Source of the DNA: Chloroflexota bacterium
Lineage (GTDB): Bacteria > Chloroflexota > Dehalococcoidia > Bin125
DNA length: 64,000 bases
NCBI GenBank assembly: GCA_028873865.1
Contig: JAPPNI010000034.1
Span: 62,001 to 126,000 of the forward strand
Direction: 5' to 3'
Positions 1 to 8,273 of this stretch are shown one piece after another; position 1 is the first letter of the stretch, and the number at the start of each line of letters is the position of its first letter. Position numbers and translations under genes: made by a program. The notes beneath the pieces are model-generated. The model was not told where the DNA came from and ran no database searches. It was given only the letters and a program-made list of their open reading frames with translations.

Positions 1-309
1 CAGGAGATCGCCGGCGGCATTCTCGTGACGGGGCCGGGCGACGAGGACTGGGAGTCAGAAGAGCTGCGACCGTTCTTGCAGAAGTACCTCGCCGGTCGTG
101 ACGGCGTCAGCGGCGAACAGCGGATGAAACTGCTCAATTTCGTCCGCGACCTGACCTCATCGGACTATGGCGCATACCAGGAAGTGCTGGCGATTCACGC
201 CGAGGGCTCGCTCCAGGCCGAACGGCTGCAGGTGTTCCGGGCGTTCAACGAGAACGGCGGGGCGCGTCGCGTGATGCGGCTCGCGGGTAGAATGGCTGGC
301 GTCAGGTAA
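1..309 (+). CDS. 4-hydroxyphenylacetate 3-hydroxylase family protein, C-terminal end only
   Basis: The frame is open from the first base, so only the last 102 residues are present. The tail matches the C-terminal helical domain of HpaB-type flavin-dependent aromatic hydroxylases: an EIAGGILVTGPG stretch, then LLNFVRDLTSSDYGAY and the QEVLAIHAEGS motif. Family members use reduced FAD delivered by a separate reductase to hydroxylate phenolic substrates. The substrate cannot be judged because the active-site and FAD-binding parts lie outside the window. An internal GTG at 25 is in frame but is not a plausible start, since homology continues upstream of it. The next gene begins 27 bases downstream on the same strand. 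Confidence 0.8.
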   Translation, partial: QEIAGGILVTGPGDEDWESEELRPFLQKYLAGRDGVSGEQRMKLLNFVRDLTSSDYGAYQEVLAIHAEGSLQAERLQVFRAFNENGGARRVMRLAGRMAGVR

Positions 310-336
310 CGGCCGGCCCGTTCGGAAGCCGAGATC

Positions 337-1002
337 ATGCCGGAATTGCCCCTGTTTCCGCTTCAGATCGTCGTATTCCCGGGCGAATCGGTGCCGCTGC
401 ATATCTTCGAACCGCGCTACCGCCAGCTGGTCAAGGACACGCTGCAGACCGGTGAACCGTTCGGGATCGTCTTGACCCGTCGCACCCGTCAGCAGCCGAC
501 GCAGGAAGATCGGGAACCCACCCACGACATCGGCTGCACAGTACGTATGGAGTCGAACGAGGCGTTCCCCGACGGCCGGTTCAACATCGGCTGCATCGGC
601 GAGCGGCGCTTCCGGATCGTCGAGAAGCTTGGCGAGCGTCCATACTGGGTCGCCGATGTCGAATACCTGGAAGACCCTTCGGACTCAGAGTCGGCGGAAG
701 CCTATACCGCCCATGAAGCCACGTCCGTGTTGTACCGGGAGCATCTGGGGCTGGCGCTGGCGCTGCAGAACTCGTGGCAGCGATCGTATCGGCTACCGGG
801 GCGTCCCAATCCACTGGTCAACCACGTCGCCTCCAGCATCGAGGCGCCGGCATCGGTGAAGCAGGAAGTGCTGAAGTCGGAGTCGACGGTTGAGCAACTC
901 AATCTGCTCAGCCGGATTCTGAGAGCGTCAAACCGCCAGCTCAGCGACCGCGTCCATCTGCATCACAAGCAGCGTTACGAGGGCCTCGGGGTCGGGAACT
1001 GA
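337..1002 (+). CDS. Lon N-terminal (LON substrate-binding) domain protein
   Basis: A 221-residue protein that is only the N-terminal domain of Lon protease. It opens with the characteristic LPLFPLQIVVFPGESVPLHIFEPRYRQL-type segment (residues 4-31) and continues with a Glu/Arg-rich strand region (GCIGERRFRIVEKL) and a helical tail. There is no AAA+ or Ser-Lys protease domain. Stand-alone LON-domain proteins of this size are common in bacteria and are thought to bind unfolded or substrate proteins; their precise role is unsettled. It follows the HpaB-like gene closely on the same strand but has no obvious functional tie to it. Confidence 0.85.
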   Translation: MPELPLFPLQIVVFPGESVPLHIFEPRYRQLVKDTLQTGEPFGIVLTRRTRQQPTQEDREPTHDIGCTVRMESNEAFPDGRFNIGCIGERRFRIVEKLGERPYWVADVEYLEDPSDSESAEAYTAHEATSVLYREHLGLALALQNSWQRSYRLPGRPNPLVNHVASSIEAPASVKQEVLKSESTVEQLNLLSRILRASNRQLSDRVHLHHKQRYEGLGVGN

Positions 1003-1052
1003 GGGCCGGGACGACAGGGCCAAGATCAGGAGCGGCGGACCGATTCGCGCGG

Positions 1053-2207
1053 CTACAACGCGTCGACCCCATTGTGGCGGATGTGCCTGGCGACGGTGAG
1101 CCGCAGCAGCTCGGTTGGGCCCTCAGCGATCCGGAGCGAACGGCTGGTTCGGTAGAGGCGCTCCAGCGGGTGGCCCCGGAGCAGCGCCTGCGCGCCATGG
1201 AGTTGGATGGCCCGGTCGACGGTTCGGTGCAGGCACTCTGACGCCAGCCACTTGGCTGCAGCTACCTGAGTCCCCGCGGTCGACTCGTCCGCTTCTCGGG
1301 CCTCGGCTGCCTGATAGAGCGAAGTTCTGGCAGCGTAGGTATCGGCCGCCATGTCGGCGAAGATCGCCTGCACCTGTTGTTGCTCAGCAAGCGGCTGGCC
1401 GCTGCGGTGAGGACCTTCGATTCGCTCCAGCGTCGTTCGAGTGACCCAACGGGCCCAGCCGACGCAATCTGCCGCGACTCCGAGGCGCATCCGGTCGATG
1501 TTCTGCATCGCCCGAGGCAATCCATCGCCAACCTGGCCGAGCAGACGTGAAGCGGGTACGGCGACGGAGTCGAAGAAGAACGGGGAGTGGGTACTGCCGT
1601 CCATCGAAGCACCCATCTCCCCCTGGGTGACGCCGTCGGCCTCGCGGTCGATGACCAGTAAAGCTGTGCCTTCGTCGGGAACGTTGGCGACGACGACCAG
1701 CCAGTCGGAGGAAGCTCCGCCGGTCACGAACCCCTTCGCTCCGCTGACCAGAAAGCCGTCCGCGTCACCGTTCAGAGTCGACCGCACCGCCTGGGTCGGT
1801 CCACGAGTTTCATCAGGACGCAGCGCTTCGGTGAAGGCGAAGGCCGCCGTTCGCTCGCCCCTGAGAATGGGTTCGTACAGGTCCGCGCGCTGTTCCTCGT
1901 TGTCGGCGAGGCGCATGATGCCGGGACCCGCGCCCAGCACGTGCGATGCGAACGGATTGCCACTAAGCGCCAGTGCTTCGCGGGCGGCCGTGATCACTCG
2001 AGGGCCACCGCCCAATCCACCGTCGGCCTCGGGTACGACGAGCTGGTAGAAGCCGGCCTGGTCCGAACGTCGCGCGATCTCGCGGCGCAACTCCGTCGGG
2101 GGGCCTTCAGGGTCGGCGCCGGCCGTGATCGGATCGATCTCGTCCGCGACGAAGGTCAAGAGGTTCGACTGCAAGTCAGCCAGATCGGCTGCGAGTTCGA
2201 AGTGCAT
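1053..2207 (-). CDS. acyl-CoA dehydrogenase family protein
   Basis: About 384 residues with the full acyl-CoA dehydrogenase layout: an N-terminal helical domain, a central beta domain containing AFAFTEALRPDETRGP and FVTGGASSDWLVVVA, and a C-terminal helical domain ending in AIQLHGAQALLRGHPLERLYR and RIAEGPTELLR. The Glu in AEGPTE is at the usual catalytic-base position. FAD-dependent alpha,beta-dehydrogenation of an acyl-CoA thioester is expected; the chain-length preference is unknown. A TTG at 2222 is in frame, but GGGAG lies 8 bases before the ATG at 2207, so the ATG is preferred. It is transcribed toward the Lon-N gene. Confidence 0.85.
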   Translation of the reverse strand: MHFELAADLADLQSNLLTFVADEIDPITAGADPEGPPTELRREIARRSDQAGFYQLVVPEADGGLGGGPRVITAAREALALSGNPFASHVLGAGPGIMRLADNEEQRADLYEPILRGERTAAFAFTEALRPDETRGPTQAVRSTLNGDADGFLVSGAKGFVTGGASSDWLVVVANVPDEGTALLVIDREADGVTQGEMGASMDGSTHSPFFFDSVAVPASRLLGQVGDGLPRAMQNIDRMRLGVAADCVGWARWVTRTTLERIEGPHRSGQPLAEQQQVQAIFADMAADTYAARTSLYQAAEAREADESTAGTQVAAAKWLASECLHRTVDRAIQLHGAQALLRGHPLERLYRTSRSLRIAEGPTELLRLTVARHIRHNGVDAL

Positions 2208-2257
2208 CGGTGAGGCTCCCAACTAGTCGCTGCGATGTGACGCCTTCGTGGATATCG

Positions 2258-3469
2258 CTAATCCGTCATCTGCGCCAGTTCGAAGTCCCGGAGATCGGCT
2301 TCTGGCGCATGCGTGAGCGCGACGCCGAGCAGCCGCGTCTCGGCGAGAAGTAGTTGAGCGTCGACAAGCTGTTGGTCTGAGGCATCAGCTCGGGCCAGCA
2401 AAATCGCGCCGGAGGAGGACCGGGCCACAGCGGTCGAGGAGATGTCGCATAGCGGGTCGGTCAGCAGCAGCACATATCCGTCCGGACGCACCGCGCGCGC
2501 AGCGCTGCGCAGGATCAGTTCCCAGCGCTCGACCGGCGACCAGGAGACTCCGTTCAGCCACGCGGGAGGCGTTTCATATGTGATCTCGAACGCCGGACGC
2601 CGGGCGTCCAGCCAGATCACCGTTCTGCCGCGGGCCGCGAGTGTGCGGGCGGTTTGAATCAAGGTCGCCGTGACTCCCGATGCCTCGTCGAGCGGGACGA
2701 TCGCGACGATTCCGAAGAGCGGATTGATCGCATTGGCCAGCCTGACCGCATCGTCACTCGATGCACCACGTTCCTGCGTGGCGGCGATCGGGGCGACGGA
2801 CTGGTGTGTCGCGCCCTGTTGCGCGGCCTGTTCGGCCTCGGGCGAGATGACGACGATCGGACGCAGCCCGATTCGGCCGAGCCGACCGAGCGTCGTGCTG
2901 GGGGTCTGGGCCCGGTTTGCCACAAGCCATGCCAGCCCGAGTCCTCCGACCAGGCCGAGCGCTGAGGCCCAGGCGGCCGTCCACTCGGTGTCCGGAGCCA
3001 CTTTGCGGGCTCCCGGCCGGACCAGGCCGAGCACCTGCAGGCCGGCCTCGTCGCCATAGCGGTTGATCGCCTCACCGATCCCGGCGTGTGCCAACGCGAC
3101 CGCCAGGGCTTCGGCGTCAGTCTGGCGAGACGAACGCACCGTCACCCTGATCAAGGTGTCGGTCAACTCGACGGAAACGCCGCCGATGACAGGCAAACCC
3201 TCCTCGGTGGCCATCATGCCGCCGGTGGCGGCATCCTGTACGTCGGTGTCCAGAAAGAGTTCGGCGTACTCGGACGCAGGCAGACCTTCCTGGGCCCAGA
3301 GGTGCACATCTGCGTCCCAGGCGGCGACTGTCGATTGCGAGACGATGACGCCGATCAGGGCCGCCATGACCGCCGTAATGATCGGCAGCCACCAGGGGAA
3401 CCCGTCCTTGAGGCCGAGGGATCCGGTCACAGGTCCGAGTGTATCCGTCGACCGCGTTGGCCGAACCAA
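2258..3469 (-). CDS. Wzz-like membrane protein fused to a kinase-like domain lacking Walker A
   Basis: 403 residues. There are membrane segments at about 27-46 and 165-184 flanking an extracytoplasmic alpha/beta stretch, the topology of polysaccharide co-polymerase (Wzz) domains. The cytoplasmic C-terminus (about 205-400) has the order of a bacterial tyrosine kinase (Wzc/CapB) P-loop domain: a beta strand, a loop, a helix, then VIWLDARRPAF in place of the VLLIDxDxRRP strand. However, the loop that should read GEGKS/T is DEASGVTA (261-268), so the P-loop Lys is missing. It may act as a structural or regulatory subunit in surface-polysaccharide export. No glycosyltransferase operon is adjacent. 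The start used is a TTG; an in-frame GTG at 3430 is an alternative. Confidence 0.5.
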   Translation of the reverse strand: MVRPTRSTDTLGPVTGSLGLKDGFPWWLPIITAVMAALIGVIVSQSTVAAWDADVHLWAQEGLPASEYAELFLDTDVQDAATGGMMATEEGLPVIGGVSVELTDTLIRVTVRSSRQTDAEALAVALAHAGIGEAINRYGDEAGLQVLGLVRPGARKVAPDTEWTAAWASALGLVGGLGLAWLVANRAQTPSTTLGRLGRIGLRPIVVISPEAEQAAQQGATHQSVAPIAATQERGASSDDAVRLANAINPLFGIVAIVPLDEASGVTATLIQTARTLAARGRTVIWLDARRPAFEITYETPPAWLNGVSWSPVERWELILRSAARAVRPDGYVLLLTDPLCDISSTAVARSSSGAILLARADASDQQLVDAQLLLAETRLLGVALTHAPEADLRDFELAQMTD

Positions 3470-3593
3470 TCAGACAGGTCGGCGTCGCGGCCGAGCTGCT
3501 GTCCGCACTAGTGCATATGGATGGTTGCTTCCTCGTGATGTCAATCGCCCACCGGACCTCCGGCGGTGGCGGCGTTCCGGGTAATCTCCCCCA

Positions 3594-6500
3594 ATGCGAC
3601 GAGCCATTCTGTTGTTGGCCCTGGCAGTTGTTGTCGCCGCTTTCTTCGCCATTGGCGCTCGCCCGGTCGAGGCTGCGGACGATCGGCTACACGTCGACGT
3701 TCGCTTCGAAACGGTTGATCCTCAGATCGAGCAACGGCTGATCGACAGCGGCTTCGAGATTGAGCTCTCGATGCCTGAGCTCGGGCGCTGGCAAGGCTGG
3801 TTGCCAGCTCATCTGTTGGACAATCTCCGGGCATTGGAGGGTGTGGCCTCGGTCCGGACGCCTCGCTACGCGAGCTTCGCCGCCGGTGACACGCTGACCG
3901 AGGGGGACGAACTGCTCAATGCCGCATCGGCTCGGCGTCGGTTCAACGTGGACGGCAGTGGGGTCCGCGTCGCTGTCATCTCTGACGGGATCGTTGGCCT
4001 GGACGAGGCCATCCGGGCCGACGAAGCGCCGCGGCTTGCCGAGGCGCGGCCATTTGGGGGCGGCAGCCTGGATCGCGGCGAGGAAGGGACCGCGATGATC
4101 GAGATCGTGCACGACCTCGCCCCTGGCGCGTCGATCTCGTTCGGCGCGGTCTACACCGATCTGGATCACATCGCCGCCGTCAAACACTTCGCGAAGAAGG
4201 TCGACATCATCGTCGACGATGTGTCTTTTGCGTTTCCAGGGAACCAACGAAGCGACGTGTCGCTCAATACGACGAGAGCATTGCGTCATCCGGAATGGCC
4301 GCTCAGGCTGTATGTCACAGCGGCCGGTAACTGGGCCGAGTCTCATTGGACGGGACTGTGGCAGGCAGGCCCGGACGGTTCGCTGCTTGGGCTTCCTTCG
4401 TCAGGGGCGGTGCATCAGTTCAACGACTCCAGCGGCGCGGAGTCGCTCTTCGGCGCCGGCAACAGCTTCAACGTGGACCCCGACGACGAGATCCGCCTGG
4501 CGCTGTTCTGGGACGATCTCTGGGGGCGTTCGACCAATGATTACAACCTCTACCTCTTGTCGGGGGTCGGCGAGATCCTCGCGTCCAGCCAGATCACGCA
4601 AGCCATCGGCGTGGACAACCACGACCCACGGGAACATCTCACGTACACGCATGAGGGCGAAGCCACGGAATTGTTCGCTGTCATCCAGAATCGCAACGAC
4701 GACGCGCAGCCGGTCACGTTCGACCTCTTCGGGTTCCGCGGCAACGGCGAGCAACTTCGCCTGAATCACCGGACGCCGCAGGGCAGCATTCTCGCTCAGT
4801 CGGACGCCGAGGACGCGTTGACAGTAGGAGCGGTCAACGTTGGCCGGCAATCCGTTGCGGCCTATTCGAGCCGAGGACCCACCATCAACGGAGCGCCCAA
4901 GCCTGAACTGAGCGCGGTGGATGGCGTGTCGGTCTCAGAGACGACGCACTTCGGTCCGCGGTTTTCGGGATCCTCAGCGGCGGCGCCGCACGTAGCGGGT
5001 GTGGCGGCCCTGTTGCTCCAGGCCCAGCCCGCGCTGCGCGCTGGCGACGGCGGCAATCCCTTGCTCGAACGTCGGCTGATCCGGGACATCCTGATCGAAA
5101 CGGCCAGCGACATCCCTCCTGACGGCGCCGACCCGGCGTCGGGAGCGGGCTTGATCGATGCCGACGGCGCGCTCGAGATGGCCGCGACCGTCGTGGCTGT
5201 GGTTGAATCCAGCTCGGACGATGGTCCAGGGTCGTTCAGAGCTGCGATAGCGAGCGGCGCATCGATCGTGCTGTTCAGCGAGGCGCCGGACCAGCGGCGC
5301 ATCATCCTCGGATCAGAACTGCCGATCCTTGGGGACGGACTGACCATCGACGCAACCGGTTGGACCCTCGACGCCTCGGGGGTCAGCATCGGTTTGCGAA
5401 TCGGCGACGACACGGAACTGTGGGGGCTGTCCCTCACCGGCGCGCAGCGGGTTGGCATCGTGATCGCCGGCGACTCAAGCCGTCTCGTCGATGTGACGGT
5501 CGACGACAACGAAGTGGGTATCCGAGTCGACGGTGAGGATGCAATGCTGGAAAGGGTGAGGGTGCTGAGAGGAAGAACGAACGGAGTTGAGGTCTCGAAC
5601 CATGCATCCGTAGCGATCTCAGCCAGCGAGTTCGACGCGAACCAGGGCGCCGGTGTGAGGATCGCTCCCGCGGCGGGAGATGTGACGATCGGCCCCGACT
5701 CGGAACCTCCGACGCCAGCAAAAGCCAGCGAACTGCATGCGCCGATCGGTGCGCTGGAGTCCGCGTTTCCGCTGCCCCGCTCCGGCTTGAGCCATACGAT
5801 CATCGGTTCGGTCAGTAGGGACGGCTTGCCGGCCAGCCAGGGCACGCGCGTGGATGTTTACCTGGACAGGCGATTGACCGCGTCTGTCGCCGTCGACCAG
5901 GCCGCCAGCTTCAGAGCGACGGTGACGGGTCCAGGAACCGAGCTGCGCTTCGCTGTTGACGGTGCGGCCGCGGCGCAGCGAGTCAAATTTGAAGCCGGGG
6001 CCAGGACGACAATCACACTCCGTGCGGTCAGCCCGCTCAAGCTGCTCGCGGTCGGGACATCAGACGAGCATGTCGCAGGGGCGAATCTGTTCCGCAACAA
6101 CCTCACAGGCATAGAGATCGTGGCGGGAACGGGCGAATCAGGCGGTCGCCGTTTTATCTGGGGCAATCTGATGCAGCGCAACCGGACCAATGTGACATCG
6201 TCGCTATCCACGCCGACGATCAGCGAAGTGAGTTGGTCGGCGTCGGGCCTCAGCCTGTACGGGAACGCCGAGGGCGCTGAAGTTGCGCACTTGTACGCCG
6301 GAACAGCCGGAGAGCGTCGATTCGTCGGAGCGGCGACGACCGTTCAAGGCCAGTTTGCCTTCGAGCATCTCGACATCGCCTCGACGGCCACTGAGTTCTC
6401 CGTGATCGCACACAGCGCGGATGGAATCGCAAGCCCGGAAAGCAAGGTGCACACGGCGCCGACCACTGGATCGATCGCCAGCATCACGCCCGACTCGGGC

Positions 6501-6986
6501 TACGTCGACGGCGGCGAGTCCGTGCAAATCTGCGGCAATGGCATTGCGACCGACGCCGAGGCTCCCAGAGTCTGGTTCGGCAATCTGTCCGCCCGAGTGA
6601 TCTTCTGGTCCGGCGAGTGCGTGACGGTCTTGACCCCGCGCTACCACGTAGGCCCGGCCGATGTCGCCCTGTTGCTCAATCGCTCCCGGCCGATCGTCGC
6701 ACTTGAGGCGTTCGAATATCGGACCGTACGAGTCGTCAGCTTGAAGCAGGGTCGCAACTTCGTCACCTGGACAGGCTCCGATACTCGCGTGACGACGGCC
6801 TTCTCCTCGCTGGCAGGAGCGACGTTCCGCGCCTACGCATGGGACGGAAATGCCCAACAGTGGCAGATCTTCTCGACCGATCTCCCGGCCCGGCTGAACA
6901 CCCTGCGCACGCTCAAGCATGACCAGCCGCTCTGGATTCTGCTGGACTCCGAGGACATCGACTGGGAACAACCAGCGCCCGACTGA
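3594..6986 (+). CDS. large secreted subtilisin-like (S8-fold) protein with beta-helix and TIG-like domains
   Basis: 1130 residues with a signal peptide at about 1-27 (cleavage near VEA-AD). The catalytic domain has Asp131 in VAVISDGI, the oxyanion-hole Asn246 in TAAGNW, and the nucleophile Ser461 in FSGSSAAAPHVAGVAALL. The block that normally reads HGTxxA reads EGTAM, putting Glu164 where the catalytic His should be. A domain inserted between Asn246 and Ser461 (about 265-400) looks like a pre-peptidase-type beta sandwich. Downstream are a right-handed beta-helix-like region (about 530-720), a TIG/IPT-like domain (about 955-1045), and a C-terminal NFVTWTG...LWILLDS domain of a kind I recall from Chloroflexota surface proteins. 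It is likely extracellular; whether it is an active protease is uncertain because of the His-to-Glu change. Confidence 0.75.
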   Translation: MRRAILLLALAVVVAAFFAIGARPVEAADDRLHVDVRFETVDPQIEQRLIDSGFEIELSMPELGRWQGWLPAHLLDNLRALEGVASVRTPRYASFAAGDTLTEGDELLNAASARRRFNVDGSGVRVAVISDGIVGLDEAIRADEAPRLAEARPFGGGSLDRGEEGTAMIEIVHDLAPGASISFGAVYTDLDHIAAVKHFAKKVDIIVDDVSFAFPGNQRSDVSLNTTRALRHPEWPLRLYVTAAGNWAESHWTGLWQAGPDGSLLGLPSSGAVHQFNDSSGAESLFGAGNSFNVDPDDEIRLALFWDDLWGRSTNDYNLYLLSGVGEILASSQITQAIGVDNHDPREHLTYTHEGEATELFAVIQNRNDDAQPVTFDLFGFRGNGEQLRLNHRTPQGSILAQSDAEDALTVGAVNVGRQSVAAYSSRGPTINGAPKPELSAVDGVSVSETTHFGPRFSGSSAAAPHVAGVAALLLQAQPALRAGDGGNPLLERRLIRDILIETASDIPPDGADPASGAGLIDADGALEMAATVVAVVESSSDDGPGSFRAAIASGASIVLFSEAPDQRRIILGSELPILGDGLTIDATGWTLDASGVSIGLRIGDDTELWGLSLTGAQRVGIVIAGDSSRLVDVTVDDNEVGIRVDGEDAMLERVRVLRGRTNGVEVSNHASVAISASEFDANQGAGVRIAPAAGDVTIGPDSEPPTPAKASELHAPIGALESAFPLPRSGLSHTIIGSVSRDGLPASQGTRVDVYLDRRLTASVAVDQAASFRATVTGPGTELRFAVDGAAAAQRVKFEAGARTTITLRAVSPLKLLAVGTSDEHVAGANLFRNNLTGIEIVAGTGESGGRRFIWGNLMQRNRTNVTSSLSTPTISEVSWSASGLSLYGNAEGAEVAHLYAGTAGERRFVGAATTVQGQFAFEHLDIASTATEFSVIAHSADGIASPESKVHTAPTTGSIASITPDSGYVDGGESVQICGNGIATDAEAPRVWFGNLSARVIFWSGECVTVLTPRYHVGPADVALLLNRSRPIVALEAFEYRTVRVVSLKQGRNFVTWTGSDTRVTTAFSSLAGATFRAYAWDGNAQQWQIFSTDLPARLNTLRTLKHDQPLWILLDSEDIDWEQPAPD

Positions 6987-7060
6987 ACGGCGGCGGACAC
7001 TCGCTATCATCGATTCGGGTCGCGGCGGACGTAGGTCGCGTTGTATGAGAGGGCATCCGG

Positions 7061-7897
7061 ATGGCCATCACAAAATTTGCAGATCCTCAAGCCGGAGTCG
7101 ACCTGGGCAGCGCGACTGTCGTGATCGACGAGACCGCCCTGAGCGACTACTTCGAAGGTCTGGAGCTTGAACGTCCGGACGATCTCGCGACGGCCCCCTC
7201 GATGGTCGCCGCCAACGCGGACCTCTCGACGCGGATGCACTACGCCAACGACTTCGGCAACCTCTGGCTGCGCCAGGAGTGGGATTTCCGCAAGCCGCTC
7301 AAGCCGGGCGGAAGCTACGAAGCGTCAGCGAAGTCGATCGACATCTACGAGCGCCGCGACCGCAGCGTGATCTTGACTGAGACCGTGGTCAAAGACGAGG
7401 CCGGAGACGTCGCCGTGGCGATGCGGCATCATCAGTCGTTCGTGCTCTACCAGAGCGAAGGCCACGTGACCCTGCGCGATCCGTCAAAGAAAGAAGGCGC
7501 GAAATCCTATGCGCTGCCCGAGGGCGAGGCCTTCGGACCGCTGCTGCGCACGATCTCGTTGGAGATGTGCGGCTCTTTTTTCCACGGCGACCGCAACTAT
7601 CACACCGACAAGCAAGCGTCGGAGGAGCTCGGTTTCACCGATGTCGTGGTCGGCGGCAAAATGACGATGTCGCTGATCGGCGAACTGCTGGATCAGCGCT
7701 TCGGCGACGCTTGGAAGTCTTCCGGCAAGCTGCTGATCAAGTTCGCCAACATCGTCTGGCCGAACGAGACGGTCGCGGTGAAAGGCGTCCTGCAGGGCGT
7801 CAACGAGGATGATCCCGAGCGCCGCAACATCTCCTGCTGGGTGGAAAAGGACAACGGCGTGATCGCCGTCGTCGCCGAGGGTAGCCTCAGGCTCTAG
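7061..7897 (+). CDS. MaoC-like / hot-dog fold protein (double hot-dog length)
   Basis: 278 residues. It lacks an obvious signal or membrane segment and reads like a two-hot-dog protein of the MaoC dehydratase type. The N-terminal half includes MHYANDFGNLWLRQEWDFRKP; the C-terminal half includes FTDVVVGGKMTMSLIGELLDQRF and FANIVWPNETVAVKGVLQ, matching the usual G-x(n)-P-x-D/N-T/E-hydratase strand pattern. Enoyl- or hydroxyacyl-CoA hydration is the family role; the substrate is unknown. It lies 22 bases before the MoaD-like gene and upstream of the molybdenum hydroxylase, suggesting one catabolic cluster. Confidence 0.6.
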   Translation: MAITKFADPQAGVDLGSATVVIDETALSDYFEGLELERPDDLATAPSMVAANADLSTRMHYANDFGNLWLRQEWDFRKPLKPGGSYEASAKSIDIYERRDRSVILTETVVKDEAGDVAVAMRHHQSFVLYQSEGHVTLRDPSKKEGAKSYALPEGEAFGPLLRTISLEMCGSFFHGDRNYHTDKQASEELGFTDVVVGGKMTMSLIGELLDQRFGDAWKSSGKLLIKFANIVWPNETVAVKGVLQGVNEDDPERRNISCWVEKDNGVIAVVAEGSLRL

Positions 7898-7919
7898 CCA
7901 TCGACGGCAGGGAGCAGCG

Positions 7920-8219
7920 ATGCCTGCCGAGGTCACCGTGTTCGTCCCGATCGGCATGAGGCCGCTGACCGGCGGCCGGCGCACCGTGCCGGCGAGCGGC
8001 GCCACGATTGCCGAAATCGTCGCCGACCTGGAGGCGAACTTCCCCGGATTCCATGAGACGCTCGTCGAGGAGGGCAGCTTGAGGCGGAATCTGACGATCG
8101 CGGTCAACAGCGTGGAGCAGCCGCTCGGCCTGCTGGCCACGGTCCCCGAGGGTGCCGAGGTTCACATATTGCAGGCCATGGCCGGAGGCGCAGTCATCCT
8201 CGATACCGGCGGGAAGTGA
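7920..8219 (+). CDS. MoaD/ThiS-family beta-grasp protein with an extended C-terminus
   Basis: 99 residues with a ubiquitin-like beta-grasp pattern: EVTVFVPIGMRPLTGG, the helix TIAEIVADLEANFPGF, a LTIAVNSVEQP strand, and an EGAEVHILQAMAGG ending. In MoaD and ThiS the last two residues are Gly-Gly and are adenylated and thiocarboxylated. Here Gly89-Gly90 is followed by nine more residues that themselves end in Gly-Gly-Lys, so sulfur transfer would need trimming at one site or a non-sulfur role. The gene sits 54 bases before a molybdenum hydroxylase large subunit, which supports a link to molybdopterin or thio-cofactor supply. Confidence 0.65.
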   Translation: MPAEVTVFVPIGMRPLTGGRRTVPASGATIAEIVADLEANFPGFHETLVEEGSLRRNLTIAVNSVEQPLGLLATVPEGAEVHILQAMAGGAVILDTGGK

Positions 8220-8273
8220 AGGATTGGCGACCGGGCCGCGTGTATCCTTTGGTCAAATTTGAGAGGGTCAAGC

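Noticed and set aside
4862-5845. 327-codon minus-strand frame inside the large subtilase gene
   Set aside because: Antisense to the Ser-containing and beta-helix part of the plus-strand protein, whose motifs and continuity are unambiguous; the product is Ser/Pro-rich with no family.
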